64,000 bases of DNA, from assembly GCA_002403335.1 (NCBI GenBank), contig DHHO01000016.1, forward strand, positions 12,948-76,947, written 5' to 3'. A program made the position numbers and the translations under genes. This DNA is from Caldiserica bacterium UBA4770. GTDB taxonomy: Bacteria; Caldisericota; Caldisericia; Caldisericales; Caldisericaceae. Of this stretch, positions 9,264 to 17,845 are shown in pieces. The notes beneath the pieces were generated by a model. That model did no database searches. It worked only from the letters and a program-made list of their open reading frames with translations, and had not been told where the DNA came from. Positions within the stretch are counted from its first letter, which is position 1, and every line of letters begins with the position of its first letter.

Positions 9264-12200
9264 ATGTTAAGTGTAATAATCCTTGAATATGTTTCGTATC
9301 TTCCTGCCTTAATAGTGGGGGTAGTGCTTCTTTACAGAAGCTACATCAACAAAGGTATTTACCTTCACATACTCTACACCTCTGTTGCCCTGATCCCTGC
9401 CCTTGTTACCATTTCAACACTAATGAACATCATCATACTCAGGAGAGGAATTACTGAAACATCCTTTTTCCTTGCAAATTTCACCATCGCAATCCTGTCG
9501 CTTATTATAGTTATTTACCTTGAAAGAAGATTATTTACAAAAAAAGCACATATTCAGAAAGAAATAGTCTCACTTATAATCTTAATTATCACCTCCCTCT
9601 CCATTTTTGACCTTGTAAAATCGCTCGTTTTCTTCTTCTACGGACTTGCAGCCATTATTATCATATACATAACCTTCAGGGTCACCACAGTAAGCCCCCA
9701 AAATAGACTCTACAAGACAGGAAAAGTTTTAATACCCGTAGCCTTACTTACCGACCTCTTTTTGAAATACATCTCCTATGTTCAACTCGTTCCCATTGAT
9801 TCTATTATACGCCCAGCGCTTTTACTCAGAGGTATTAGTACCACATTTCTTGCATTGTTTCTCTGGCCCCTCTCAATAGGGAAAGAGGTAGAGGAAGAAA
9901 GGATTGCCTACCACAAAAGAACAATAAATTATCTACTCCTCTTGTGCATCATTGTAACAGTAGTAAGCCAGCTCCTTATTTACAGATCTTACTACACAGT
10001 GAGGAGAAATGAGAACCTTATTAAAGACAGATACATAGAGATAGTCGAAAACAAAAACACCTCAACAACTGGTAACCTAAAACACTTTCTTGAGGAAGAC
10101 GCCTTAGCCCCCCTTACTTTCCTTGCCACTACAGAAAGAATAGCAGGAAACGAAGTACAGAGAGAAGATGTTATAAAAGCGTTCTATGCCAATTACCCGA
10201 ATAAATTTTCCTACGTGACCTTTGTAAATAATAAAGGCATAATTGAATATTCACTCCCTGAGATGTCTTTCAAAGGCAAAGACATATCAAACCTAAAACA
10301 TATAAAAGAGGTGCTTTCAACCCAAAAGCCTGTTTTAGGCGAGCCTTATTTAGATGTTCGTGGTATCCCTGTCATTGATATTTACTTACCTATCTATAAA
10401 GACCCATCAAAGGGGGCAATAGGAGTAGGCATCAATGCAGGCAATATCTTCAAGCTGCTATCCTCAGAGAAATTACCCGATGTGCATAATCTGATCCTTC
10501 TTGATGGAACAATCCTTGGGACCGATTATAAAACAACTCTCACATTGCAGAATTTTGAAAGTTCCTTCCCCAAAGAAACTCTATCCGGGTATTTCACAAA
10601 GAGAACCCCCTTAATATTTCTGGGAAGAACATTTGAAGTTGTTACCCTCATTAATCAGAATATGTATAGAGCTGAACTGCAGGCATTCACCAGAAATCAA
10701 ACATTGACAACAACCCTCATTGTTTCTCTGATCTTACTGCTTCTTTATATTTATATCGTTACAATAGCAAGGTTAGATATAGACCTCGGAAGAGCCATTG
10801 AAGCATCAATAGAAAGGGAGACCTTAGAGCTCCAGAAAAGAGAGGAAACCCACAAAAAATTACTGAGCCTTAATAGTTTTATATATTCAACCTCTCTCAA
10901 AGAGAAAGAAGAAGATTTCTTTAAAAAACTGCTGAATGTTTCATTACAACTCCTGCCAGATGGAGAAAAAGGGAGCATCTGGGTAAATAAAGGGGCATAT
11001 GAAACCCCATTTGTATGGGTAGGATATAATGAGGAGGATATGCAGAACCTGAAGATCCCTATTGAACAGGCAGAGGAAAGATGGAAAGCTAAGAATATCC
11101 TGATACTGAAGAATATAAGCGAACAGGATCTTTATAGTAAGGAAGCGAAGGCTATGCTCAAAAAGGTAACAGAAACTATTAAATCAACAATTGTTGCCCC
11201 TCTACGCATTGAGGGAGAGTATAAAGGAGGGATCTTCATTGACAGCTTAACAAGCGATGAAGCGTTTGATGACGAAGACATTGAAATAATGCATGGCATC
11301 TCGAGAATTGCCTCCTACTACCTTACAACGAGAAAACTATTTGAAGATATTGCAAAAGAAAGTGAAAAAGTATCAGCATTAACAGAAAAGTTCAAAAAGA
11401 TTATAAGTTTTCAGAGAAATATCGACCTATCCAAAAGGGAAGAGACCTTTTATAGTGATCTACTAAATCTTGCTATAAGCCTTGTGCCCAAGGCAGAGAA
11501 GGGGAGCGTCCTCATTAGAAGAGAAAATGAATTAGAGTATGTCGCAGCAGAAGGTCTCGATTTAAATAAGCTTAAAAAGATAAAAATACCCGTAAGTGTT
11601 GAGGAAAGAGTAACAAAAAAGAAGAAAGCGAAAGTGATAGAATCTATTGCCTCTCATATAAAATTTGGAGACGCAGAGATGCAAGTAGCAAAGGAGTTAA
11701 AACTTTTTGAGATTAAGTCAACCATCACTTCCTCAATCTTTAGAGGTAGCGAGTACTTCGGAGGAATTTTCCTTGATAGCAGCAAGAGTAATGCCTTTAC
11801 AGAAGAAGATAAAGAAGTAATGACTGCTTTGTCAAACATTGCCTCATTTTATACAAGGAGCAGAGACCTTCTTTCAGGAAGCAAGATGTATGCCGAAATA
11901 GAGAATACTGTTCTTAAAATATATCATGTAATTTCATCGGCAAGAAACAGAAAGAAGGCCTTCAGAGCCTCCTTTAATATTATTCAAGAGTTAGCAGGGA
12001 ATAGAGTTGAATTCGTATCATACATTATGGAAGTCACAGGCGAGATTATCTACAACTATATAGATAAAGATAAAATCAGATACGAAACGCTTGAGGAATT
12101 CCCCAAAGACATAAAAGAGATTAAGGAGCCACAATTTCTCACCAATATTCAAAAAGGTTCTGAGATATTCGAGGTGGCAACAAGTACGGCAAGATACGCA

Positions 12201-12962
12201 TACACCATTCCAGTAAGAGGGGGAGTATTTGCAATAGGATTCAAAAATAAAAACATCCCTGAAAAAACACTTGAGTCTCTTCATAGGTTAGCAATAGAGT
12301 TATCCGACATCGTCCAGAATTTTGAATTAACAGAGGTAAGAAGAACCTCTCTTGTGCAGACGCTTATAGGACTCTCCAAGACAATCGACTCCAAGGATCC
12401 CTACACAAGAAAACATTCCGAAGGAGTAATAATCACTTCCTATCTTATCGGTAAAAAAATGGGGCTTGACAATAAAAACATGAGAACCCTCCTATATGCA
12501 GCATTACTACATGATATCGGAAAGATTGGCATTCCTGACTCCATCCTACAGAAACCTACTACATTAACAGCCACAGAGTACAGGTTAGTTATGGAGCATC
12601 CAAGAATCGGAGCAGAAATCATTAAACCTATTAAGTTCCTTTCAGAGGCCGGAAATATTATTATGTTCCACCAGGAAAGATACGATGGTTCAGGGTATCC
12701 CTTAAAACTCAAAGATGGGGAGATTCCTCTCCTTGCAAGAATCTTAAGTGTTGCTGATACATTTGACGCCGTAATAAGTGAAAGGAAGTACAGACCTGGG
12801 AAAACCTACACAGAAGCAGTAAAAATACTTATCAATGAAAAAGGACATCAATTAGACCCGACAATTGTAGATATCTTCCTTTTAATCCCGCAAGAAGAGA
12901 TAGAAAAAGCCAGAAAAACAACAGACCTTGTAACACTGCTTGAAAGCCTTACCCTCATATGA
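9264..12962 (+). CDS. Multi-pass membrane receptor with Cache-like sensor, GAF domains and HD-GYP phosphodiesterase
   Basis: Predicted c-di-GMP phosphodiesterase receptor, 1232 residues. About seven N-terminal membrane helices (1-240) lead to an extracytoplasmic Cache-like sensor (about 250-475) and one more helix (about 480-505). Two GAF domains (about 535-695 and 715-865) and a third, poorly conserved GAF-like region follow. The HD-GYP domain (about 1028-1225) has all core motifs intact: HDIGKIGIPD (His1083), HPRIGAEII, and HQERYDGSGYP from residue 1136. The gene ends in an ATGA overlap with nrdG, so the two are probably translated together, an unexpected pairing. Signal and regulated process are unknown. 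Confidence 0.9.
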   Translation: MLSVIILEYVSYLPALIVGVVLLYRSYINKGIYLHILYTSVALIPALVTISTLMNIIILRRGITETSFFLANFTIAILSLIIVIYLERRLFTKKAHIQKEIVSLIILIITSLSIFDLVKSLVFFFYGLAAIIIIYITFRVTTVSPQNRLYKTGKVLIPVALLTDLFLKYISYVQLVPIDSIIRPALLLRGISTTFLALFLWPLSIGKEVEEERIAYHKRTINYLLLLCIIVTVVSQLLIYRSYYTVRRNENLIKDRYIEIVENKNTSTTGNLKHFLEEDALAPLTFLATTERIAGNEVQREDVIKAFYANYPNKFSYVTFVNNKGIIEYSLPEMSFKGKDISNLKHIKEVLSTQKPVLGEPYLDVRGIPVIDIYLPIYKDPSKGAIGVGINAGNIFKLLSSEKLPDVHNLILLDGTILGTDYKTTLTLQNFESSFPKETLSGYFTKRTPLIFLGRTFEVVTLINQNMYRAELQAFTRNQTLTTTLIVSLILLLLYIYIVTIARLDIDLGRAIEASIERETLELQKREETHKKLLSLNSFIYSTSLKEKEEDFFKKLLNVSLQLLPDGEKGSIWVNKGAYETPFVWVGYNEEDMQNLKIPIEQAEERWKAKNILILKNISEQDLYSKEAKAMLKKVTETIKSTIVAPLRIEGEYKGGIFIDSLTSDEAFDDEDIEIMHGISRIASYYLTTRKLFEDIAKESEKVSALTEKFKKIISFQRNIDLSKREETFYSDLLNLAISLVPKAEKGSVLIRRENELEYVAAEGLDLNKLKKIKIPVSVEERVTKKKKAKVIESIASHIKFGDAEMQVAKELKLFEIKSTITSSIFRGSEYFGGIFLDSSKSNAFTEEDKEVMTALSNIASFYTRSRDLLSGSKMYAEIENTVLKIYHVISSARNRKKAFRASFNIIQELAGNRVEFVSYIMEVTGEIIYNYIDKDKIRYETLEEFPKDIKEIKEPQFLTNIQKGSEIFEVATSTARYAYTIPVRGGVFAIGFKNKNIPEKTLESLHRLAIELSDIVQNFELTEVRRTSLVQTLIGLSKTIDSKDPYTRKHSEGVIITSYLIGKKMGLDNKNMRTLLYAALLHDIGKIGIPDSILQKPTTLTATEYRLVMEHPRIGAEIIKPIKFLSEAGNIIMFHQERYDGSGYPLKLKDGEIPLLARILSVADTFDAVISERKYRPGKTYTEAVKILINEKGHQLDPTIVDIFLLIPQEEIEKARKTTDLVTLLESLTLI

Positions 12963-13645
12963 AGATTGGTGGTTTCACAAGATTCTCCCTCATTGATTAT
13001 CCAGGGCATATGTGTGCCATTATCTTCACACAGGGATGTAACCTCCGATGTTTCTACTGCCAGAACCCCGAACTTGTTCTACCAGAAAAATTTGCTCAAC
13101 CCATTGCTCAAGAAGAAATTTTCACATTTCTTGAGAAAAGAAAGGGGCTCATTGATGCAGTTGAGTTCAGTGGAGGGGAGCCCCTCCTTCAAGATGGACT
13201 TATTGATACAATAGAAAAAATAAAAATAATGGGGTATTTGATTAAAATCGATACAAACGGAACAATACCGGATATACTTAATGAAATTCTAAAAACAAGG
13301 TTAGTAGATTACATTGCCATGGATATAAAGAGTTCCTTAAAAAATTATGAAAATATTGCAAAGGTCAAAGTAGACAATAACGCTATCACGGAAAGCATAA
13401 ACATCATTATGGAGAATGCCCCAGACTATGAATTCAGGACAACTGTTGTCAAAGGCTTCCACGATAAAGACGAAATTGAAAAGATAGGGAGTCTTGTGAG
13501 GGGTGCAAAGAGGTTTTTTATACAGAGGGTACTCTTCATAAAAACTCTTGAGGATGGCTTTAAGGCAGAAGATTTCACAGAGGAAGAGCTTCAGGAGTTT
13601 AAAAAAACGATGACGAAGTATGTCAAATATTGTACGATAAGATAG
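12959..13645 (+). CDS. nrdG: NrdG-type radical SAM activase of anaerobic ribonucleotide reductase
   Basis: Iron-sulfur enzyme that uses S-adenosylmethionine to place a glycyl radical on class III ribonucleotide reductase. The 228-residue protein starts MKIGGFTRFSLIDYPG and has the radical SAM cysteines C27-x3-C31-x2-C34 (CNLRCFYC), then EFSGGEPLL for SAM binding. This compact form is typical of NrdG in anaerobes, although pyruvate formate-lyase activases are close relatives. Its presumed target, nrdD with its separate glycyl-radical protein, lies 3-6 kb away on the other strand, and no other glycyl radical enzyme is visible. It overlaps the HD-GYP gene by ATGA. Confidence 0.85.
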   Translation: MKIGGFTRFSLIDYPGHMCAIIFTQGCNLRCFYCQNPELVLPEKFAQPIAQEEIFTFLEKRKGLIDAVEFSGGEPLLQDGLIDTIEKIKIMGYLIKIDTNGTIPDILNEILKTRLVDYIAMDIKSSLKNYENIAKVKVDNNAITESINIIMENAPDYEFRTTVVKGFHDKDEIEKIGSLVRGAKRFFIQRVLFIKTLEDGFKAEDFTEEELQEFKKTMTKYVKYCTIR

Positions 13646-13653
13646 GAGGTTCG

Positions 13654-14169
13654 ATGAAAGATTTAAAAGATTGGGCCAGAGCCCTTTATCCAATGCACAC
13701 ATATCTTATTACCTCAAAGAGTACGGAGGAAACAAATATCATCACGGTTGACTGGCTTACGGTTATATCAAGAAAGCCCGGCATAGTAGGAGTTTCCATT
13801 GCACCTACCAGATACTCACACAGGTTGATAAAGGAGAGCAGAGAATTTATCGTCAATGTACCTTCAACCACACTACTTGAAGAGGTCTACAAATGTGGAG
13901 TTCTTTCGGGCAGAGACTGCAATAAATTTGAATCCCTGGGGCTTGAGAGGGCCCCTTCAAGGAAGCTCAAAACAGAAATTGTTAAAAATTGTGTAGCCTT
14001 TCTTGAATGTAGGGTTATAGATTCAAGAGCATATGGAGACCATACACTCTTTGTTGGTGAGGTTGTTACTTCCTATGCTACAGCATCTTTTACCAGATCT
14101 TACAAACCCATCTTTCATATAAAAGGCAGTATGTTTTCAACAACTGCAGATACACTAACTACTCTATAA
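13654..14169 (+). CDS. Flavin reductase-like FMN-binding split-barrel protein
   Basis: A 171-residue protein of the flavoredoxin / flavin-reductase-like family, which binds FMN and often moves electrons between NAD(P)H or ferredoxin and acceptors. Seen: the N-terminal TEETNIITVDWLTVISRKPG and VGVSIAPTRYSHRLI stretches, the FIVNVP motif and the C-terminal KPIFHIKG. An earlier alternative start overlaps nrdG, but TAGGAGGT six bases before the ATG at 13654 decides the start. It follows nrdG by 8 bases and is probably in the same transcript. Confidence 0.85.
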   Translation: MKDLKDWARALYPMHTYLITSKSTEETNIITVDWLTVISRKPGIVGVSIAPTRYSHRLIKESREFIVNVPSTTLLEEVYKCGVLSGRDCNKFESLGLERAPSRKLKTEIVKNCVAFLECRVIDSRAYGDHTLFVGEVVTSYATASFTRSYKPIFHIKGSMFSTTADTLTTL

Positions 14170-14211
14170 AGGGTCCTTTGCATTTTCAGGAAATTCGATA
14201 TAAAGATATCA

Positions 14212-14826
14212 ATGGATAAATTGACGTTAGTTACAGGAATTCTTGGTATAATCTTTCTCATTATCTCTATCGTTATTATTGTTCCTCCACTTATAAATCT
14301 TATAAGAAGAAAGATTCACTTTACGAACTTCATTGCCCCCCTCTTAAAGTTTGTAATCATCTTCCTTATCTCAATATCCCTCATATTGCTTACCCTGTTT
14401 CTTATGTCGTTTAGAAACTTCACTTATGAGGAAAAGATAGGCACTATCACCACGCAAAAAATAAATGACGAAATTCATGTAACATTCCTTGAGGAGCACA
14501 CCCAGAAAGAGTACACATTTACCCTTAATGGAGACCAATGGGTCATCGAGGGATTTATTCTAAGATGGAATAAAGCATTAAGATTTCTTGGAGTTCATTC
14601 CTATTATGCAATTTCAAGATTTGAAGGAAGGTTTGAGAAACCGGGCGAAATACCTGTAAAATCTTACGAAATCTACCCCGAGGAAGAAATATGGAGGTTC
14701 TTTTTAAGAAATGCTAACAAAATCCCATTCGTTGACGCTGCCTACGGGATCGGTGCCTTCGCATACCCTGACGAGGGGCCCTATACAATATATATCAATG
14801 ATACAGGCTTTATCATTAGAAAGTGA
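14212..14826 (+). CDS. Two-helix membrane protein of unknown function
   Basis: Not recognised as a named family. The 204-residue product has two strong membrane helices (about 5-27 and 40-68), then a soluble domain that should lie outside the membrane. That domain has a lysine-glutamate-rich beta part (about 72-110), then FILRWNKALRFLGVHSYYA and a C-terminal GIGAFAYPDEGPYTIYIND. Similar two-helix proteins are often annotated only as hypothetical or, misleadingly, as efflux proteins. It converges on the MATE gene with two bases between them and no clear terminator. Confidence 0.6.
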   Translation: MDKLTLVTGILGIIFLIISIVIIVPPLINLIRRKIHFTNFIAPLLKFVIIFLISISLILLTLFLMSFRNFTYEEKIGTITTQKINDEIHVTFLEEHTQKEYTFTLNGDQWVIEGFILRWNKALRFLGVHSYYAISRFEGRFEKPGEIPVKSYEIYPEEEIWRFFLRNANKIPFVDAAYGIGAFAYPDEGPYTIYINDTGFIIRK

Positions 14827-14828
14827 AG

Positions 14829-16208
14829 TTAATCTGAGAGCACATATCTTTTGAAATTGGATTTCCTTCTGAAATTGAAAAAGAGAAATCCAGCCCTGAA
14901 CGAAATATCAAGAGCCATTGCAATCCATGCAGAGCCAAGCCCAAGATCAATGAAGTTCACAAATATATAGGAGAGGGGAACCCTAAATAGCCACATCCCC
15001 AAAGTTGTAGAAATCAAAGGAGTTTTTGTGTTTCCACCGCCTCTGAGGGCACCCTGCAATATATTTGCAATACCGAGGAGTGGTTGAACACACCCCATAA
15101 TCCTTACGGCAGCCCTTGCTCTTGCTACCACAACAGGGTCGTCAGTAAAAAGCCTTATAAATGGATCGGGAAAAAGAACCATAATCACTCCAATAATCCC
15201 CATAGCCACGAGTGCTATTTTAATTGCTTCATAGGTTGTCTTCTTCACTCCCTGAATATCACCCTTCCCCATACTGATACCTGCAAGTGTTGTCGTGGCA
15301 GTCATAAAGCCAAGGCCTATATTCATTGAGATTGAGTCAATATTAATTGTAATTCTATGAGCTGCGAGTGCTGCAGTTCCCAGGGAAAGGACGACGGTTG
15401 CAAAAAATAGGTTGCCAACCGAGTGAGAAAGCCTTTCAAGAGAAGTTGGAAGGCCGATATCTATAATTTTCCGTACGATCCCGAAATGAAGCCTGGGGAA
15501 TTTTAAAGGAAGGCTAAAATCCCTTTTTCCGCTAAAGAGCAAGTATGTATAAATAACAACTGCAATTCCTCTTGATAAGGATGTAGCAATTGCAGCCCCA
15601 GCTACTTCAAGCCTTGGAAAACCAAACTTACCAAAGATCATTGCATAATCAAGGAATATATTAATACTATTTGTTATCAACATTACATAAAATGGAGTCC
15701 TTGTATCTCCGCTCCCTCTGAAGACGGAGCCAAGGATAAAGGTAGGTACAAAGACAAAACTTGGAACAGTTACCCAGAAAAGGTAATCACCAGCATACTT
15801 AATAACGTCCGGTTCTGCATTAAATAGATAAAAAAACCTCCTTGAAAAGAAGAAAGCCATTACAAAAAGAATTGCCGAAAGAAAAAGAGAGATATAAAGG
15901 GACTGAAAAGCAGCATTCTTTGCAGCTTTCTCATTTCCAGCACCAATATTCTGGGCAATGATAACAGCAGTACCAATAGAAAGAGCAGCCATTAGAGATA
16001 ACAAAATAAAGTTTACCTGGTTTGCAAGTCCAGCCCCGGCAAGAGCAGCAGTGCCAAGCCTTCCAATAAACATCATGTCAACAAGAGAGAAGATTGTCTG
16101 AAGGAGGTTCTCCCCAACAGATGGAAGGGCAAGCTTTATAATCCTACCTCTAATACTCTTCCTTTCGCTAACTACATCTTCTGACACATTGCCTACCTTT
16201 ACTTCCAT
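14829..16208 (-). CDS. MATE-family multidrug/cation antiporter
   Basis: Twelve-helix exporter of the MATE family, 459 residues, the usual length. It begins with the conserved entry IKLALPSVGENLLQTIFSLVD; helix 7-8 repeats the pattern as GLPTSLERL. Such pumps expel organic cations or toxic metabolites using Na+ or H+. The start overlaps the end of the marR-type gene by 10 bases, so the two form a regulator-pump operon, a common arrangement in which the regulator senses a pump substrate. Confidence 0.92.
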   Translation of the reverse strand: MEVKVGNVSEDVVSERKSIRGRIIKLALPSVGENLLQTIFSLVDMMFIGRLGTAALAGAGLANQVNFILLSLMAALSIGTAVIIAQNIGAGNEKAAKNAAFQSLYISLFLSAILFVMAFFFSRRFFYLFNAEPDVIKYAGDYLFWVTVPSFVFVPTFILGSVFRGSGDTRTPFYVMLITNSINIFLDYAMIFGKFGFPRLEVAGAAIATSLSRGIAVVIYTYLLFSGKRDFSLPLKFPRLHFGIVRKIIDIGLPTSLERLSHSVGNLFFATVVLSLGTAALAAHRITINIDSISMNIGLGFMTATTTLAGISMGKGDIQGVKKTTYEAIKIALVAMGIIGVIMVLFPDPFIRLFTDDPVVVARARAAVRIMGCVQPLLGIANILQGALRGGGNTKTPLISTTLGMWLFRVPLSYIFVNFIDLGLGSAWIAMALDISFRAGFLFFNFRRKSNFKRYVLSD

Positions 16209-16627
16209 AACACTGCCTTTATTCTTAAAAGGAAATGATAGATATTCTTTATATCTTCTTCTGGTATATTTTCGAGAAGCTCTCTCATTCTTTCCCTTCT
16301 TAAAGCAATCAAACTTGAGTAAACCTCTCTACCCTTTCCAGTAATCTCCACAAGAGTTACTCTTCTATCTTCGGTATCTTTTACTCTTTTAATGAGCCCT
16401 TCCCCTTCAAGTTTATCAAGAAGAAAAGTAAGTGTAGCATTTGTCACATCAATTTCTCTTGCAATGTCTCCCGCTTTCATCACTCCATTTTTAAAAAGAG
16501 AGGAAAGGATATAAAAATGAGAAAGAGAAAAATCCATTCTCACCATCTCTTTTTTAAGCTCAGTATTCAGTTTCCTGTTTATTTCTCCCAGAATACTTTC
16601 GATTTCATTCACATAATTTATTTCCAT
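16199..16627 (-). CDS. MarR-family transcriptional regulator
   Basis: A 142-residue winged-helix repressor of the MarR family. The HTH occupies about residues 50-75 (GDIAREIDVTNATLTFLLDK) and the wing follows with VKDTEDRRVTLVEITGKG. It is co-transcribed with the MATE pump. No ribosome-binding sequence precedes the ATG, and the predicted transcription start falls at or next to the start codon, so the mRNA may be leaderless. A palindrome lies across its -10 box, as expected for autoregulation. Confidence 0.92.
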   Translation of the reverse strand: MEINYVNEIESILGEINRKLNTELKKEMVRMDFSLSHFYILSSLFKNGVMKAGDIAREIDVTNATLTFLLDKLEGEGLIKRVKDTEDRRVTLVEITGKGREVYSSLIALRRERMRELLENIPEEDIKNIYHFLLRIKAVLWK

Positions 16628-16629
16628 AA

Positions 16630-16662
16630 TCTAAATTTTAGACAATCTAAATGTTTTGTCAA
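16630..16662 (-). promoter_or_regulatory. Promoter and candidate operator of the marR-MATE operon
   Basis: On the minus strand TTGACA (16662-16657), 16-nt spacer, TAAAAT (16640-16635). A perfect palindrome TCTAAA-A-TTTAGA (16642-16630) covers the -10 box and ends three bases before the ATG. A looser repeat GACAA/TTGTC (16641-16645 and 16656-16660) spans the spacer. Autoregulation by the MarR protein is inferred from position. Confidence 0.65.
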
Positions 16663-16729
16663 GAGGGCGAATTGAACCATCCAAAATCTGGATGAAAAAC
16701 CAAAATGGATGTTATCAAACAATAGCAAG

Positions 16730-16834
16730 AGAAAGGAAATTCTAAATAAGTTGGGGGAAAGATCTGACGAGTTTAACACCGGAAGAAAGAGAAGTAAATA
16801 GATACAACAAGATAAATACAAAATGAAGCCCTGA
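16730..16834 (+). pseudogene. Degraded transposase-like fragment
   Basis: In one plus-strand frame the stretch near 16758-16834 reads LTPEEREVNRYNKINTK, which looks like the tail of a transposase, but the frame is broken upstream and no start is present. It lies directly before terminal-repeat-like sequences related to the transposon family at 20.6-22.2 kb, supporting an insertion-sequence origin. The family is not certain. Confidence 0.3.
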
Positions 16835-16854
16835 CCAAAAAAACTAAAAGATAT

Positions 16855-16920
16855 CAATTTCGTATAAGATTTTCGTAAGACACCTCATAAATTTCGCATA
16901 GAAAATTAAATGAGGCAATA
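16855..16920. repeat. Two degenerate transposon ends in tandem
   Basis: 16855-16888 and 16891-16920 both resemble the right end of the transposon family at 20.6-22.2 kb (core AATTTCGYATAGA, a run of A/T, then TGAGGCAAT). The second copy is the better one; the first has decayed. Confidence 0.5.
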
Positions 16921-16987
16921 TAACACTAACCTTAAGTGATTATAGTGGTACAACATAAAAAAGGCAGTGTAAAAAATCCTGAAAATA

Positions 16988-17173
16988 TTAACGAGGGGTT
17001 TTGAAAGTCTTACGCTTTTTGAACTCCTCCTGCTTACCTTTGTTAAACTGACTCACAGGTCGCAAATACCCCACAACCCTTGAGTATACTTCGCACTTTG
17101 TCCTCTTCTCTACGGGAATTTCGGTCCCGTCTTCGAGAATAAGATTTCCATCTTTATCTTCTTTATAATTCAC
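16988..17173 (-). CDS. Separate glycyl-radical domain of anaerobic ribonucleotide reductase (61 residues)
   Basis: Small protein corresponding to the C-terminus of class III ribonucleotide reductase. Residues 24-53 contain SRVVGYLRPVSQFNKGKQEE, which aligns with the conserved glycyl-radical loop of NrdD (E. coli form RTCGYLG, then FNAGKQKE), making Gly35 the expected radical site. AAGGAGG five bases before the GTG marks it as a real gene with its own start. It is the third gene of nrdD-thyX-this gene. The 681-residue NrdD upstream ends right after its zinc motif and has no such loop, so the two proteins together would make one complete enzyme, as GrcA/YfiD can complement broken pyruvate formate-lyase. 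Whether they associate in the cell is inference. Confidence 0.8.
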   Translation of the reverse strand: MNYKEDKDGNLILEDGTEIPVEKRTKCEVYSRVVGYLRPVSQFNKGKQEEFKKRKTFKTPR

Positions 17174-17218
17174 ATTGGCCTCCTTATATATCTTACAACA
17201 AATATAAATTTTTGTAAA

Positions 17219-17845
17219 CTATTCATAAAGTTTCAGGTTTTCCTCATTAAAAATAAGTGGAGCAACCTTATGCACCTCATTGAACATAAGATGAGCAAGG
17301 GTTCGTATCTCCCATTGAGCGCTTTCGTCAAGGCGGAGCTTAAAAAAATGCATAAGTTCTCTGCTATTGGCTGTGGCAACAATCTTTGTTTCCGTTGCAT
17401 TTGGAAGAATAAACCTGGCATCTTCAATTGGCACAGCTTTTGACAACGTAGAATACGCACCCTTTATAACCTCGATTGTATTAAGGAATATCTCAAGGGT
17501 ATCACTATTTTTACTGATAGAGGGTGGAATAATAAATGGAAATTCGTCTACCTTGACAAACCTCTGGCTCTGCTGCGTAAATGAGAAAAATCGGTGACGC
17601 ACAAGCTGATGGGAACACGCCCTTGATATACCCTCCACAGCAAATGTAAAGGACGCATGCTCAAAGACAGAAAAGTGCTTCAGGGTGAGAGCAAGTTTGA
17701 TAAGTCTTTCTATATCTTCTTCTGCAAGATGAACTTCCGAGACCCCTCCCCTTAATCTACTCTGCCTCATTGCTGTTGCCACAATCATCTGCGGGTGTGG
17801 AGTATAGGCAAGGAGTTTTACGGTAGGGGTTGAAATATCCTTCAC
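17219..17845 (-). CDS. thyX: Flavin-dependent thymidylate synthase ThyX
   Basis: Makes dTMP from dUMP with methylene-tetrahydrofolate, FAD and NADPH. The 208-residue product has the ThyX motif RHR-x7-S (RHRFFSFTQQSQR) and the early HFSVFEHASFTF and late EIRTLAHLMF stretches. Its GTG start overlaps the nrdD stop (GTGA), and the small glycyl-radical gene follows 45 bases later, so deoxynucleotide synthesis genes are transcribed together. Use of ThyX rather than ThyA is common in anaerobes and thermophiles. Confidence 0.97.
   Translation of the reverse strand: MKDISTPTVKLLAYTPHPQMIVATAMRQSRLRGGVSEVHLAEEDIERLIKLALTLKHFSVFEHASFTFAVEGISRACSHQLVRHRFFSFTQQSQRFVKVDEFPFIIPPSISKNSDTLEIFLNTIEVIKGAYSTLSKAVPIEDARFILPNATETKIVATANSRELMHFFKLRLDESAQWEIRTLAHLMFNEVHKVAPLIFNEENLKLYE

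Noticed and set aside
16618..16857. 79-codon minus-strand frame upstream of the marR-type gene
   Set aside because: Phenylalanine/leucine-rich translation of AT-rich DNA, no ribosome site, and it covers the marR promoter and transposon debris.
16988..17845. Glycyl-radical gene as the result of a recent frameshift in nrdD
   Set aside because: A complete thyX lies between the two pieces and the small gene has its own ribosome site and start codon.
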